From contig NZ_FCOX02000004.1 of the NCBI RefSeq assembly GCF_900044055.2, positions 1 to 64,000 of the forward strand: a stretch of DNA of 64,000 nucleotides. The letters are read 5' to 3'. This stretch comes from Caballeronia calidae. Lineage in GTDB: Bacteria; Pseudomonadota; Gammaproteobacteria; Burkholderiales; Burkholderiaceae. The position numbers and the translations under genes are program-made. Positions 35,283 through 43,899 of this stretch are shown here, piece after piece. The notes under the pieces were generated by a model. The model did no database searches, was not told where the DNA came from, and was given only the letters and a program-made list of their open reading frames with translations. Every line of letters begins with the position of its first letter. Position 1 is the stretch's first letter.

Positions 35283-36356
35283 TTACCCGCGCATCGGCCA
35301 GGTGAGGGCGCCGTCGTCGGCTGTCGCGAGGCCGGTGCGCGGTTTGCGGGCCGAGCCGCGCACGATCAGGCGTCCCGGAGCCTCATCGTGAAGCGCCGTG
35401 TCGAGCGTGCCGTTGAGCTGGTCGAGCACCGCGGCGACCGCGCGCCGCACCATGTCGTCGAGCGGCTGGCTGAAGGTCGTGAGATCGAAGACCGGCCAAC
35501 GCGCCATGTCGATATCGTCGAAGCCGACGATCGACACGTCCTCGCCCACGTTCAGTCCGAAACGCACGCGCGCGACGCTGATCGCCGCAAGCGCCATGTG
35601 ATCGTTCGCGCAGAAGATGGCGTCGGGCGGCTTGCTCGCAGAGAGCAGCGACACGACCGCTTCCTCCGCGCCGGCCGCCGTGTATTGCCCGACGCGCCGC
35701 TCGATCGCCTTCACGCCTTTCTCGCGCAAGGTTTCGAAGAAGCCTTCCTCTCGGTCGCGGCTCGTCGACGAGCTTTCGAGGCCCGCGACATACGCATAAC
35801 GCTTGTGCCTGCCCGCGTGCAGAAACGCCGCGATGGTGCGCGCGCCCTCGCGGTTCTGGCCGGTCACGCTGGACGCGGCGTCGCTGTCGGTCTTGCGGTT
35901 GAACATGACGACCGGCAGGCCGATGTTCATGCACTCGTCGGCGAAATGCGAGGACAGGCTGGTCGAGATGAGCACGAGCGCGTCCACGCGATAGCGCAGC
36001 ACTTCTTCGAGCACGGGATCGGAGCCGCGCAACGGGTCGCTCGTGAACATCAGCACGCCGTAGCCCGCGCGCGCGAAGGCGGCGGTGAGCGCATTGAGCG
36101 CGGCGTGATAGAAGGGATTCGCGTTCGCCGGCACCGTCACGCCGATGAGATTCGCGCGCCCCGTGATGAGCGAGCGCGCGACGAGATTCGGCCGGTAACC
36201 CAGCGCGCGCGCCGCCGCGACGATGCGCTCGCGCGTGGCCGGCGACACGCTCGCGCCCGGCGTGAACGCGCGCGATACGGCCGATTGCGACACGCCCGCG
36301 GCCTTCGCTACGTCGTGCGCAGTGGCGGGGCGGCGGTCGGGCGGGGCATCGGACAT
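35283..36356 (-). CDS. LacI-family transcriptional regulator
   Basis: 357 aa. N-terminal HTH (ATAHDVAKAAGVSQSAVSRAFTPGASVSPATRERIV, about 11-46) with a hinge helix (YRPNLVARSLITGR). The ligand domain contains LIGVTVPANANPFYHAAL and IVGFDDIDMARWPVFDLTTFSQP. The gene lies 134 bp upstream of the frameshifted dehydrogenase on the same strand, with the two palindromes between, so it probably represses that gene and may respond to its substrate. Confidence 0.9.
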   Translation of the reverse strand: MSDAPPDRRPATAHDVAKAAGVSQSAVSRAFTPGASVSPATRERIVAAARALGYRPNLVARSLITGRANLIGVTVPANANPFYHAALNALTAAFARAGYGVLMFTSDPLRGSDPVLEEVLRYRVDALVLISTSLSSHFADECMNIGLPVVMFNRKTDSDAASSVTGQNREGARTIAAFLHAGRHKRYAYVAGLESSSTSRDREEGFFETLREKGVKAIERRVGQYTAAGAEEAVVSLLSASKPPDAIFCANDHMALAAISVARVRFGLNVGEDVSIVGFDDIDMARWPVFDLTTFSQPLDDMVRRAVAAVLDQLNGTLDTALHDEAPGRLIVRGSARKPRTGLATADDGALTWPMRG

Positions 36357-36419
36357 GGCGGACGTTCTCGTGACGGGCTATCGGCAGGCGCGCGGAATCG
36401 CGCGCGCCGACAGTATGCC

Positions 36420-37346
36420 TCACGCAATCGAGCGCCACACGCCCGCACGGACGAGCGCGTCCGTTTCCTGGCGCACGATTCGATACAGCGCCTTCATCGC
36501 GAGCGTCGCTTCCTTCTTCGGCGAGAATGCGATGGACAGCACGCCCGGCAATGTCGGTTCGACGATGGGCCGCGCCTTCAGCGTGCCGCTCTCGATGCGG
36601 CGCCGCACCGCCGCATACGGCGCGACGGAGAAGCCCTGACCCGCTTCGACGAGCTCGAGGATCGCCATCATCGCGTCGATCTCGAAGGCGATGTTGAGCG
36701 CAAGCGAGCGACTCGTCGCGGCATCCTCGACGAGCGTGCGCATACCGTGCGGGCGCGCCGGCAGAATCCACGGCAGCTCGACGGCTTCAGCCAGGCGGAT
36801 CGGCTCCATCGCGCGTTCGAGCACGGTCGCGTCGGGCGGTCCGATGAGCAGGAGATCGTCGGACAGGAGCGGCTCGATGCTGATCGTGCTGTGCGGCCCG
36901 ATGTTGTACAGCACGCCGATATCCAGTTGCCCGCTCAGCAGCCATTCGAGCATGTAACCGCTCAAGCCCTCGCGCATGCGCAGCCGCACATCGGGAAACT
37001 CCGCGCGAAAACGCCGCACGAGCGGCACCAGCAGAAGGTCGCCGAGCATCGGCGGAATGCCCATCGTCACGGTGCCGCCGGGAACGGCGCGCATCGCCTG
37101 CATGTGATTCACGGCTTCGTCGCTGCGTTCGAGGATATCGCTCGCGCGCGCGAGGAACTTCTGTCCCGCCTCGGTCAGCGACATGCCGTGTCCGTGCCGA
37201 TAGAGCAGCGGTGGCCCGAGCTCCTGCTCGAGCATCTGGATGTGCCGCGTGAGCATCGACTGGCTGACGCCGAGTATCGCGGCGGCGCGCGAGACGCTGC
37301 CCTCGCGCGCCACGACCATGAAATACCTGAGCTGCTTCAACTCCAC
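36420..37346 (-). CDS. LysR-family transcriptional regulator (B)
   Basis: 308 aa, the same length as LysR A, starting VELKQLRYFMVVAREGSVSRAAAILGVSQSMLTRHIQMLE. The GTG at 37346 follows AGGAG by 8 nt. The effector domain shares long blocks with LysR A (RHGHGMSLTE.G; GGTVTMGIPPMLG; LDIGVLYNIGP; GVLSIAFSPKKEATLAMKALYRIVRQET). Divergent from module 2 with an operator between them that is identical to that of LysR A, so the two may cross-regulate. Confidence 0.92.
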   Translation of the reverse strand: MELKQLRYFMVVAREGSVSRAAAILGVSQSMLTRHIQMLEQELGPPLLYRHGHGMSLTEAGQKFLARASDILERSDEAVNHMQAMRAVPGGTVTMGIPPMLGDLLLVPLVRRFRAEFPDVRLRMREGLSGYMLEWLLSGQLDIGVLYNIGPHSTISIEPLLSDDLLLIGPPDATVLERAMEPIRLAEAVELPWILPARPHGMRTLVEDAATSRSLALNIAFEIDAMMAILELVEAGQGFSVAPYAAVRRRIESGTLKARPIVEPTLPGVLSIAFSPKKEATLAMKALYRIVRQETDALVRAGVWRSIA

Positions 37347-37386
37347 TTGCCGTTCTCCTCTCGTATCGGACGATCTCGCCCGATAT

Positions 37387-37401
37387 GCATAACAGGTATG
37401 C
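37387..37401. promoter_or_regulatory. LysR-type operator, site C
   Basis: GCATAACAGGTATGC, the exact reverse complement of the core of site A (17497-17511). It lies between LysR B and the module 2 AtuA gene, 66 bp before the latter's start. Confidence 0.75.
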
Positions 37402-37467
37402 GAGCAGTTCGCGGTCCATCTGATTACGCTTGATTCCATTCAGGAGCACAACGGAGACAACAGCGCA

Positions 37468-38853
37468 ATGGAAGAACTCAGATTGCTCAGCACTACAGCG
37501 ATACTCGGCTACGGCTTCGCGCAAAGCGCATTCGAAGCGGGCCTCGAACGCAAGCCGCATCTCATCGGCGCCGATGGCGGCAGTTCCGATCCGGGACCGT
37601 ACTATCTCGCATCGGGTGAATCGTTCACCTCGCGCATGGCGACCAAGCGCGACATGCGCATCATGCTCGCCGCCGCTGTTCCGCGCGGCATTCCGGTGAT
37701 CGTCAGCACATGCGGCGGCGCGGGCGGCGATCCGCATCTCCAGATGATGATCGACATCGTCAAGGAGATCGCGCAGGAAGAAAGTCTGTCATTCAAGCTC
37801 GCCGTGATCAATTCGGAATTGCCCAAGGACGTGCTGCTCGAACACGTGAACGCGGGCAAGACGCGGCCGCTGTACGGCCTTCCGCAGATGACGCCCGAAC
37901 TCGTCGAAGAGGCCGTGCGCGTGGTCGGCGCGATGGGACCGGAGCCGTATATCGCCGCGCTCGATGCAGGCGCGCAAGTGATTCTCTCGGGCCGCAGCAC
38001 CGATCCCGCGCCGTGGGCCGCGATGGCGATCCGCGCGGGCTTCCCGCCCGAGCTCGGCTGGTACGCCGGAAAGATGCTCGAATGCGGCGCGGAGCCCGCA
38101 TTGCCGAAGCGCGAAGGCTGCCTGCTCGCGACGATCCGCAAGGATCATGTCGAGCTCGAACCGATGCACCCCGATCAGGCCTGCACACCGCGCTCGGTCG
38201 CGTACTTCGCGCTGCATGAGAACAGCAGCCCGATTCATCATCATGAACCCGGCGGCATGCTGGACACGTCCGAATGCGAGTTCGAAGCCGTCACGGAGCG
38301 CGCCGTGCGCGTGTCCGGCATGCGCTGGCGTCCCGCGAAGTACACGGTGAAGCTAGAAGGCGTCGAAGCGCGCGGGCATCGCGTGATCACGCTGTGCGCG
38401 ACACGCGACCCGGTCCTGCAGGCGCAGATGGACCGCTACCTCGCGCGGGCGCGCGAGATCGTCGACGAGAAGGCGACCGCCTTCGGCGCGCCGTCGGACA
38501 GCTACACACTCAACTTCCGCGTCTACGGCCGCAACGGCGTGATGGGCGAACGCGAGCCAATGCCGGTCGAGGCGCGTCATCCGCACGAAACGGCGATCGT
38601 CGCCGAAGTGGTCGCGCAGGACCGCGATACCGCGAAGGCCGTGCTTGCCATCGCGCGCACGACGATCCTGCATTCGGAGTTCCCGGGCCGTCTGTGCAAG
38701 GAAGGAAACATGGCGATTCCCTTTTCGCCGTCCGACCTCGATCTCGGTCAGGTCTACCGCTTTTCCATTTGTCATCTGATCGAGCCCGAGAACGCGCTTT
38801 CGCTGTTCCCGATCCGCTATGAAGAAGTCGGAGGTCGTCATGCCAGCCATTAA
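37468..38853 (+). CDS. AtuA-family protein (DUF1446), copy 2
   Basis: 461 aa. The same family blocks as copy 1: LLSTTAILGYGFAQSAFE, IGADGGSSDPGPYYLASGES, VSTCGGAGGDPHLQMM, GRSTDPAPWAAMAI, AGKMLECGAEPALPKREGCLLATI and NFRVYGRNGVMGEREPMP. More diverged from copy 1 than the monooxygenases are from each other, so the two modules may act on different CoA-esters or acids. GGAGACAACAGCGCA precedes the ATG. Overlaps the DUF4387 gene. Confidence 0.87.
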   Translation: MEELRLLSTTAILGYGFAQSAFEAGLERKPHLIGADGGSSDPGPYYLASGESFTSRMATKRDMRIMLAAAVPRGIPVIVSTCGGAGGDPHLQMMIDIVKEIAQEESLSFKLAVINSELPKDVLLEHVNAGKTRPLYGLPQMTPELVEEAVRVVGAMGPEPYIAALDAGAQVILSGRSTDPAPWAAMAIRAGFPPELGWYAGKMLECGAEPALPKREGCLLATIRKDHVELEPMHPDQACTPRSVAYFALHENSSPIHHHEPGGMLDTSECEFEAVTERAVRVSGMRWRPAKYTVKLEGVEARGHRVITLCATRDPVLQAQMDRYLARAREIVDEKATAFGAPSDSYTLNFRVYGRNGVMGEREPMPVEARHPHETAIVAEVVAQDRDTAKAVLAIARTTILHSEFPGRLCKEGNMAIPFSPSDLDLGQVYRFSICHLIEPENALSLFPIRYEEVGGRHASH

Positions 38854-39169
38854 GGATTTCGCGAGCGTTTGCCGCAGCAAGAACGCGGGGCCGTTCATGG
38901 TCACGCTCGACATCGTGTTCGAAACCGACGAGATCTACGATCGCGTCGCCGCGACCGGCGTGCTCGATCGCGAGCTCTTCGCGCGCCTCTATGACGTGAA
39001 GCCGGAGCAGGTGCAGTTCACGCCGTATCGCGCCGCGCGCGCGTTCAAGGCGACGTTGCCGCGCGTCATTTCGTCGGGCGATATCGGCGACACGGACGTG
39101 TACGGCGCGCAGCAGCACGCGCCGATGCTCGACATCGACATTCCCATCGAACTGGAGAACACGCGATGA
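38840..39169 (+). CDS. DUF4387 protein, partner of AtuA copy 2
   Basis: 109 aa from the ATG at 38840 (GGAGGTC just before it); an ATG at 38819 would add seven residues and overlap further. Motifs: VCRSKNAGPFMVTLDIVFET, YDRVAATGVLDRELFARLYDV, YGAQQHAPMLDIDIP. Coupled to AtuA upstream (14-bp overlap) and to the flavin reductase downstream (ATGA). Confidence 0.85.
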   Translation: MPAIKDFASVCRSKNAGPFMVTLDIVFETDEIYDRVAATGVLDRELFARLYDVKPEQVQFTPYRAARAFKATLPRVISSGDIGDTDVYGAQQHAPMLDIDIPIELENTR

Positions 39170-39714
39170 GCGAAGCCGAACTTCAGGTGCGCCCCGGCGC
39201 CTCGCGCGTGGACGCCGCCGAGGCATTGCAGACTTCGTTCCGTCAGGCGATGCGCCGGCTCGCGGGCGGCGTCGCGCTGGTCTCGACGGTGCACGACGGC
39301 GTGCGCCACGGCATGACGGTCACGGCCGTCACCTCATTGACGATGGATCCGCCCGCGCTGGTGGTATCGGTGAATCGGCATGCGTCGGCGTTCGACGCGC
39401 TCGTGATGAGCGGGCGTTTCTGCGTGAACCTCCTGACGCAGCAGCATGCCGACCTCGCCGTGGCGTTTTCGCGCAAGCCGGACGGCGATGCGCGCTTCGC
39501 GAACGGCGCGTGGCGCACGAACGATGCCGGTCTTCCGGCGCTCGATGGCAGCGTCGCGGCGATTTCGTGCCGCCTGCACGATCTGGTCGAGTTCGGCACG
39601 CACGCGATCCTGATCGGCGCGGTCGAGCATCTGGCAATCGAGCCGCAGCAGCCGACGGCCCCGCTCATCTATCTGAGCGGACAGTTCGGCGGCTTCTGGC
39701 CGTTGACCGCATAA
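39166..39714 (+). CDS. Flavin reductase, module 2
   Basis: 182 aa. Flavin_Reduct domain (about 20-175): FRQAMRRLAGGVALVSTVHD, GMTVTAVTSLTMDPPALVVSVN, FCVNLLTQQHADLAVAFS. Starts by 4-bp overlap with the DUF4387 stop. It should feed reduced FMN to the monooxygenase at 42199-43590, three genes downstream, giving module 2 its own two-component oxygenase. Longer than the module 1 reductase by an N-terminal extension. Confidence 0.87.
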   Translation: MSEAELQVRPGASRVDAAEALQTSFRQAMRRLAGGVALVSTVHDGVRHGMTVTAVTSLTMDPPALVVSVNRHASAFDALVMSGRFCVNLLTQQHADLAVAFSRKPDGDARFANGAWRTNDAGLPALDGSVAAISCRLHDLVEFGTHAILIGAVEHLAIEPQQPTAPLIYLSGQFGGFWPLTA

Positions 39715-39723
39715 GGAGCGCGC

Positions 39724-40788
39724 ATGTTCGACGCGAAGTATGAACGCAGCAATTTCCCGCGCATCCGGCCCGAATGGCTCGCGCAAGTCGCCGAGCCTGC
39801 CGTCGAGCCCGAGTTGCCGGTCGTCGATCCGCATCATCATCTGTGGGATGTCGAGAGCGCGTTCTATCACGCGCCCGAGTTCGCGGCGGATGCGGGCGCC
39901 GGGCATCGCGTGCTCGCGAGCGTGTTCGTCGAATGCAAGGCGCATTTCGACGCCGATGCGCCCGCCGGATTCGCGCCGGTCGGCGAGACGCGTTTCGCGG
40001 TGGCGCAGGCAAACGAGGCCGCGCAACTGCCGCAAGGGCACGCGAACCTCGTGAAGGGCATCGTCGCCTATGGCGATCCGTTCGTCGCGAATCCGCAAGC
40101 GGTGCTCGAAGCGCATATCGAGGCGGGACAGGGACGCATGCGCGGCGTGCGCGTGCGTGCCGCGTGGCATGCCGATCCCGCGTTCGCCGCGCCGCACGAT
40201 GGCCCCGACGAACACACCATCGGCGCGCCCGAGCTCGACCGCTACTGCGCGATTCTCGAAGAGATGGGCCTCGTGCTCGATCTCTGGGTCTATCACACGC
40301 AGCTCGATCAGGCCGCCGCGCTCGCACGGCGTCATCCGAATCTCCCGATCGTGCTGAACCACTGCGGCGGGCCGCTCGGCATCGGGCCGTATGCGAACGA
40401 ACGCGCCGCCGTGCGCGAAGCCTGGGGCAAGTCGCTCGCGCGCGTGGCGTCGAACGATAACGTCATCGTGAAGATCGGCGGTCTCGCGATGCCGCGCACG
40501 GGCCTCGCCTTTGCCGATGCCGCGAAGCCCGCGAGCTGCCTCGAGCTCGTCGAGCGCTGGACGCCTTACGTGCGCACCTGCATCGATCTGTTCGGCGCGG
40601 AGCGCAGCATGTTCGAGAGCAATTTTCCTGTCGACAAGGGCAGCTGCAACTACGTCTCGGTGTGGAACGCGTTCAAGATCATGTCCGCGGGTTATCCGGC
40701 CGCGGCGCGCCGCGAGATGCTCGCGGGCACGGCGAATCGTGTGTATGCGCTCGGCATCGAGGAACTGACAGCGGAGGCGATCTCATAA
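39724..40788 (+). CDS. Amidohydrolase family (Amidohydro_2) hydrolase
   Basis: 354 aa TIM-barrel hydrolase. Metal-binding start VVDPHHHLWDVES, then LDLWVYHTQLDQAAALARRHPNLPIVLNHCGGP with the typical His-x-Gly, IVKIGGLAM, and the active-site Asp region FESNFPVDKGSCNY. Relatives are lactonases and decarboxylases such as 2-pyrone-4,6-dicarboxylate lactonase and fuconolactonase. AAGGAG precedes the ATG. Within module 2 it may open a lactone made by the monooxygenase. Confidence 0.87.
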   Translation: MFDAKYERSNFPRIRPEWLAQVAEPAVEPELPVVDPHHHLWDVESAFYHAPEFAADAGAGHRVLASVFVECKAHFDADAPAGFAPVGETRFAVAQANEAAQLPQGHANLVKGIVAYGDPFVANPQAVLEAHIEAGQGRMRGVRVRAAWHADPAFAAPHDGPDEHTIGAPELDRYCAILEEMGLVLDLWVYHTQLDQAAALARRHPNLPIVLNHCGGPLGIGPYANERAAVREAWGKSLARVASNDNVIVKIGGLAMPRTGLAFADAAKPASCLELVERWTPYVRTCIDLFGAERSMFESNFPVDKGSCNYVSVWNAFKIMSAGYPAAARREMLAGTANRVYALGIEELTAEAIS

Positions 40789-40878
40789 CCGCAAGGCACA
40801 AGCGTTGCACACACATCCGTAAAGGCACAGACCGTCCGGCGCACGACGAACGTACGTACGGATTTTCGGAGGAGACAT

Positions 40879-42174
40879 ATGAAAAATCGCCGCATCTTCA
40901 TCTACCTGTTTCTGTTTTCGCTCACGAGCATCAACTACATCGACCGCGTCGCGCTGTCGGTGGCAGCGCAGCCGATCGCACGCGAATTCGGTATCAGCCC
41001 CATTCAAATGGGCTTCCTGCTGTCGTCGTTCATCTGGACATACTTCGCGAGTCTGATCATCTGGGGTCTCGCGCTCGACCGCTGGGGCACGCGCTACGTC
41101 AACGCCGTGGGCATGGCGATCTTCTCGGCCGCCACCGTCGCGACGGGCTTTGCGTGGAGCTATATGTCGATTCTCGTCACGCGTCTCGTGATGGGCGCGG
41201 GCGAGGCGTCGTCGTATCCGGCGGGCGGCAAGGTGATCCGCGAATGGATGCCGGCGCGCGAACGCGGCATCGCCGCGGCGGTGCTCAATAGCGGCTCGTA
41301 TGCCGGGCCCGCGATCGGCGCGCTCGTCGTCGCCTGGGCGGTGCAGATGTTCGGCTGGCGCACGGGCTTCGTGCTCGTCGGCAGCTCCGGCGCGATCTGG
41401 CTGGTCTGCTGGCTCAAGTGGTTCAGGAAGCCCGAGTACGCCACTTTCATCGACGACAACGAGCGCGCGCTCATTCTGCGCGAGCGCAACGGCGGCCTGC
41501 CCGATGCGCCCACCGGACCGACGCTCTCCATTCCCGATCTGCTCAAGTCCGTGAGCGTGTGGGGCCTGCTCATCACGCAGGGGTTCGGTTCGTACGCGCA
41601 GTTTCTGTTTCTCACGTGGCTGCCGAGCTATCTGCAGACGGAGCGGCATCTGGACATCGTGAAGAGCGGCTATTTCACGGCGCTGCCGTACGCGCTCTCG
41701 GTGATTCTCGCGCTCGCCATCGGCAAGCTGAGCGATCGTCTTTTGCCCGCGGATGCGATCAGCAAAGGTGGACGGCGCAACATGGTGGCGGCGTCGATGC
41801 TGCTGACATCGGTCGTGCTCGCGACGCCTTTCGTCGACGACATGTGGGTCATGGTCGCCGTCTTCACGCTCTCGCTGACCGGCGCTCAGGCCGCGCTCGC
41901 GATGAACATCGCGCTGATCGGCGACCTGTTGCCGTCGTCGGCGGAAGTCGGACGCGGCACGGGCCTGCTGATCACGGGCGGCGCCTCGTTCGCGATGATC
42001 GCGCCCATTGCGACCGGCTATGTCGTCGCGATCACGCACAGCTACAACAACGCGTTCTATATCGCGGGTGCGCTCGCTCTGGCCGGTGCGCTCGTGAGCC
42101 TCCTGATGACGCGCTCGCCGATTCGCCGACGTGACTGCGTCGAGACCGTGAATGAAGTATCGGTCGGCGCATAG
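40879..42174 (+). CDS. MFS transporter, ACS family, module 2
   Basis: 431 aa, 12 helices. TSINYIDRVALSVAAQPIAREFGISPIQMGFLLSSFIW is the classical ACS helix 1-2 region, as in glucarate, galactonate and hexuronate transporters; GEASSYPAGGKVIREWMPARERGIA is the helix 4-5 signature. GGAGGAGACAT precedes the ATG. Imports an organic anion for module 2; 24 bp before the monooxygenase. Confidence 0.9.
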   Translation: MKNRRIFIYLFLFSLTSINYIDRVALSVAAQPIAREFGISPIQMGFLLSSFIWTYFASLIIWGLALDRWGTRYVNAVGMAIFSAATVATGFAWSYMSILVTRLVMGAGEASSYPAGGKVIREWMPARERGIAAAVLNSGSYAGPAIGALVVAWAVQMFGWRTGFVLVGSSGAIWLVCWLKWFRKPEYATFIDDNERALILRERNGGLPDAPTGPTLSIPDLLKSVSVWGLLITQGFGSYAQFLFLTWLPSYLQTERHLDIVKSGYFTALPYALSVILALAIGKLSDRLLPADAISKGGRRNMVAASMLLTSVVLATPFVDDMWVMVAVFTLSLTGAQAALAMNIALIGDLLPSSAEVGRGTGLLITGGASFAMIAPIATGYVVAITHSYNNAFYIAGALALAGALVSLLMTRSPIRRRDCVETVNEVSVGA

Positions 42175-42198
42175 AATCATTTTCAAAGGGATATCGAA

Positions 42199-43590
42199 AT
42201 GACGAAAAAGCAAATGACGTTGATTGGCTTTCTGCAGGCGCAGAACTGCTCGACTTATCCCGGATCGTGGCGTCACAGCGCGGCGATGCAGGACTTCACG
42301 ACGCCCGAGTACTACCAGCGGATCGCGCGCACGCTGGAAGAGGGCAAGTTCCATCTGGCGTTCTTCGACGACCGCCTCGCGATGCCCGACATCTACGGTA
42401 ACGATCATGCGCAGACGGTGGAGAACGGCGTGCGCGCCGTGAAGATGGACCTGATCTCGATCCTGACCGCGATGGGCATGGCCACGTCGAAACTCGGCCT
42501 CGGCGCGACGTACTCGACGACGTACTACGAACCGTTCCATATCGCGCGCACGTTCGGCACGCTCGATCTGATGACGAAGGGCCGCGCGGCGTGGAACGTG
42601 GTCACCTCGCTGAACGATTCGGAAGCGGCGAACTTCGGCGAGAGCGCGCATCTCGAGCACGACTTGCGCTATGACCGCGCCGACGAGTTCGTCGAAACGG
42701 TGATGGGTCATTGGGACACGTGGGAAGACGGCGCGCTGATTCTCGACAAGGAGAGCGGCCGCTTCGCCGATGCGTCGAAGGTGCATCGTCTGGATCATGA
42801 AGGGCGCTTCTTCAAGTCGCGCGGGCCGTTCACGGTGCCGCGCTCGCAGCAGGGCCATCCGGTGCTGATCCAGGCCGGGCAGAGCGGGCGCGGGCGTCAG
42901 TTCGCGTCGCGCTGGGCGGATCTCATCTTCGTCGTGTATCCGAATTTCGCGGTGGGCAAGAAGCAGTACGCGGAGATGAAGCAGGCGCTCGCCGAGGCCG
43001 GCCGCAACCCCGACGACGTGAAGATTTCTACCGCGTGCTACACGATCGTGGCGGAGTCGGACGAGATCGCGCAGAAGGAACGCGAATACATCGACTCGCT
43101 CGCGAAGCCGATCGATTCGCTCGCGCTGCTCTGCGAAGTGCTCAACACCGACTTCTCGAAGCGCGGCTACGACGATCCGTTCAGCGATGCCGAAATGGCC
43201 GCGATCTCCGGCTGGACCGGTTTCCGCGACCGCGTCGTGACGCTCTCGGGCAAGAAGAATCCGTCGGTGCGTGATTTCGTGGATTTCTCGAAGCGTGCGC
43301 GTATCGAGGAATTCCCGGTGTTCTGCGGCACGCCGAAGACGGTCGCCGACCAGATGGAGCAATGGTTCGTCGAAGGCGCCGTCGATGGCTTCGTGATCGC
43401 GCCGACGCACGTGCCCGGCGCGTACGAGGATTTCGTGCGCATGGTCGTGCCCGAGTTGCAGCGGCGCGGCCTGTTCCGCAAGGAATATACGGGCGGCACG
43501 CTGCGCGAGAACCTCGGCTTGCCGGTTCCGAAGTCGGGTGATTGGCGCAAGACGGCATACCCGCGCACGTCGAACATCAAGGTCGCGTAA
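42199..43590 (+). CDS. FMN-dependent monooxygenase (NtaA/SnaA/DszA family), copy 2
   Basis: 463 aa. Nearly the whole chain matches copy 1 (by eye well over three quarters identical): LIGFLQAQNCSTYPGSWRH, GLGATYSTTYYEPFHIAR, NVVTSLNDSEAANFG, GPFTVPRSQQGHPVLIQAGQ. The differences are concentrated in the C-terminal tail and a few helix faces, so the substrates may be close analogues. AAAGGG lies before the ATG. Last gene of module 2. Confidence 0.9.
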   Translation: MTKKQMTLIGFLQAQNCSTYPGSWRHSAAMQDFTTPEYYQRIARTLEEGKFHLAFFDDRLAMPDIYGNDHAQTVENGVRAVKMDLISILTAMGMATSKLGLGATYSTTYYEPFHIARTFGTLDLMTKGRAAWNVVTSLNDSEAANFGESAHLEHDLRYDRADEFVETVMGHWDTWEDGALILDKESGRFADASKVHRLDHEGRFFKSRGPFTVPRSQQGHPVLIQAGQSGRGRQFASRWADLIFVVYPNFAVGKKQYAEMKQALAEAGRNPDDVKISTACYTIVAESDEIAQKEREYIDSLAKPIDSLALLCEVLNTDFSKRGYDDPFSDAEMAAISGWTGFRDRVVTLSGKKNPSVRDFVDFSKRARIEEFPVFCGTPKTVADQMEQWFVEGAVDGFVIAPTHVPGAYEDFVRMVVPELQRRGLFRKEYTGGTLRENLGLPVPKSGDWRKTAYPRTSNIKVA

Positions 43591-43794
43591 CGCGTTCGTC
43601 GCCGGACGTGCCGCTGCGGCTTTCATAAGCGTGTTTTGTTTCGGCCGGCGTGGACAACGCGGACGTGTCGGGCGTATTGGATCAGCGTTTGCAAGTGCTA
43701 TGGAATCTGAGAGATGAACGAAACTGATCTGATCGCCCCGGTGCCGGAAAGCGAGGCATTCGGCCGGAGCAGGGTGGACAGGGGCGCCCACAAT
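43591..43794. other. Intergenic stretch after module 2
   Basis: No gene seen. Lower GC in parts. A segment around 43725-43790 looks unlike its neighbours and could be a mobile-element remnant, but no inverted repeat or transposase fragment supports that. Confidence 0.35.
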
Positions 43795-43816
43795 AAAAAC
43801 CGAATCACCGATTCGG
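43795..43816 (-). terminator. Terminator for the P450 gene (minus strand)
   Basis: On the minus strand CCGAATC (43816-43810) pairs with GATTCGG (43806-43800), loop GGT, followed by TTTTTA. It lies 84 bp beyond the P450 stop. Confidence 0.65.
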
Positions 43817-43899
43817 AAATCTTCGCTTCAGCACCTGGCTGAGTGCGTCCCACTGTCCTGGACGCACTACGCGCGACTATATGTCAGTCCGTCGACAAC

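Noticed and set aside
43725..43790. Possible insertion-sequence remnant
   Set aside because: No inverted repeat, target duplication or transposase similarity could be seen.
40783..43791. 1002-aa minus-strand frame opposite module 2
   Set aside because: A shadow frame; the plus-strand genes have start sites and family motifs, this one has none.
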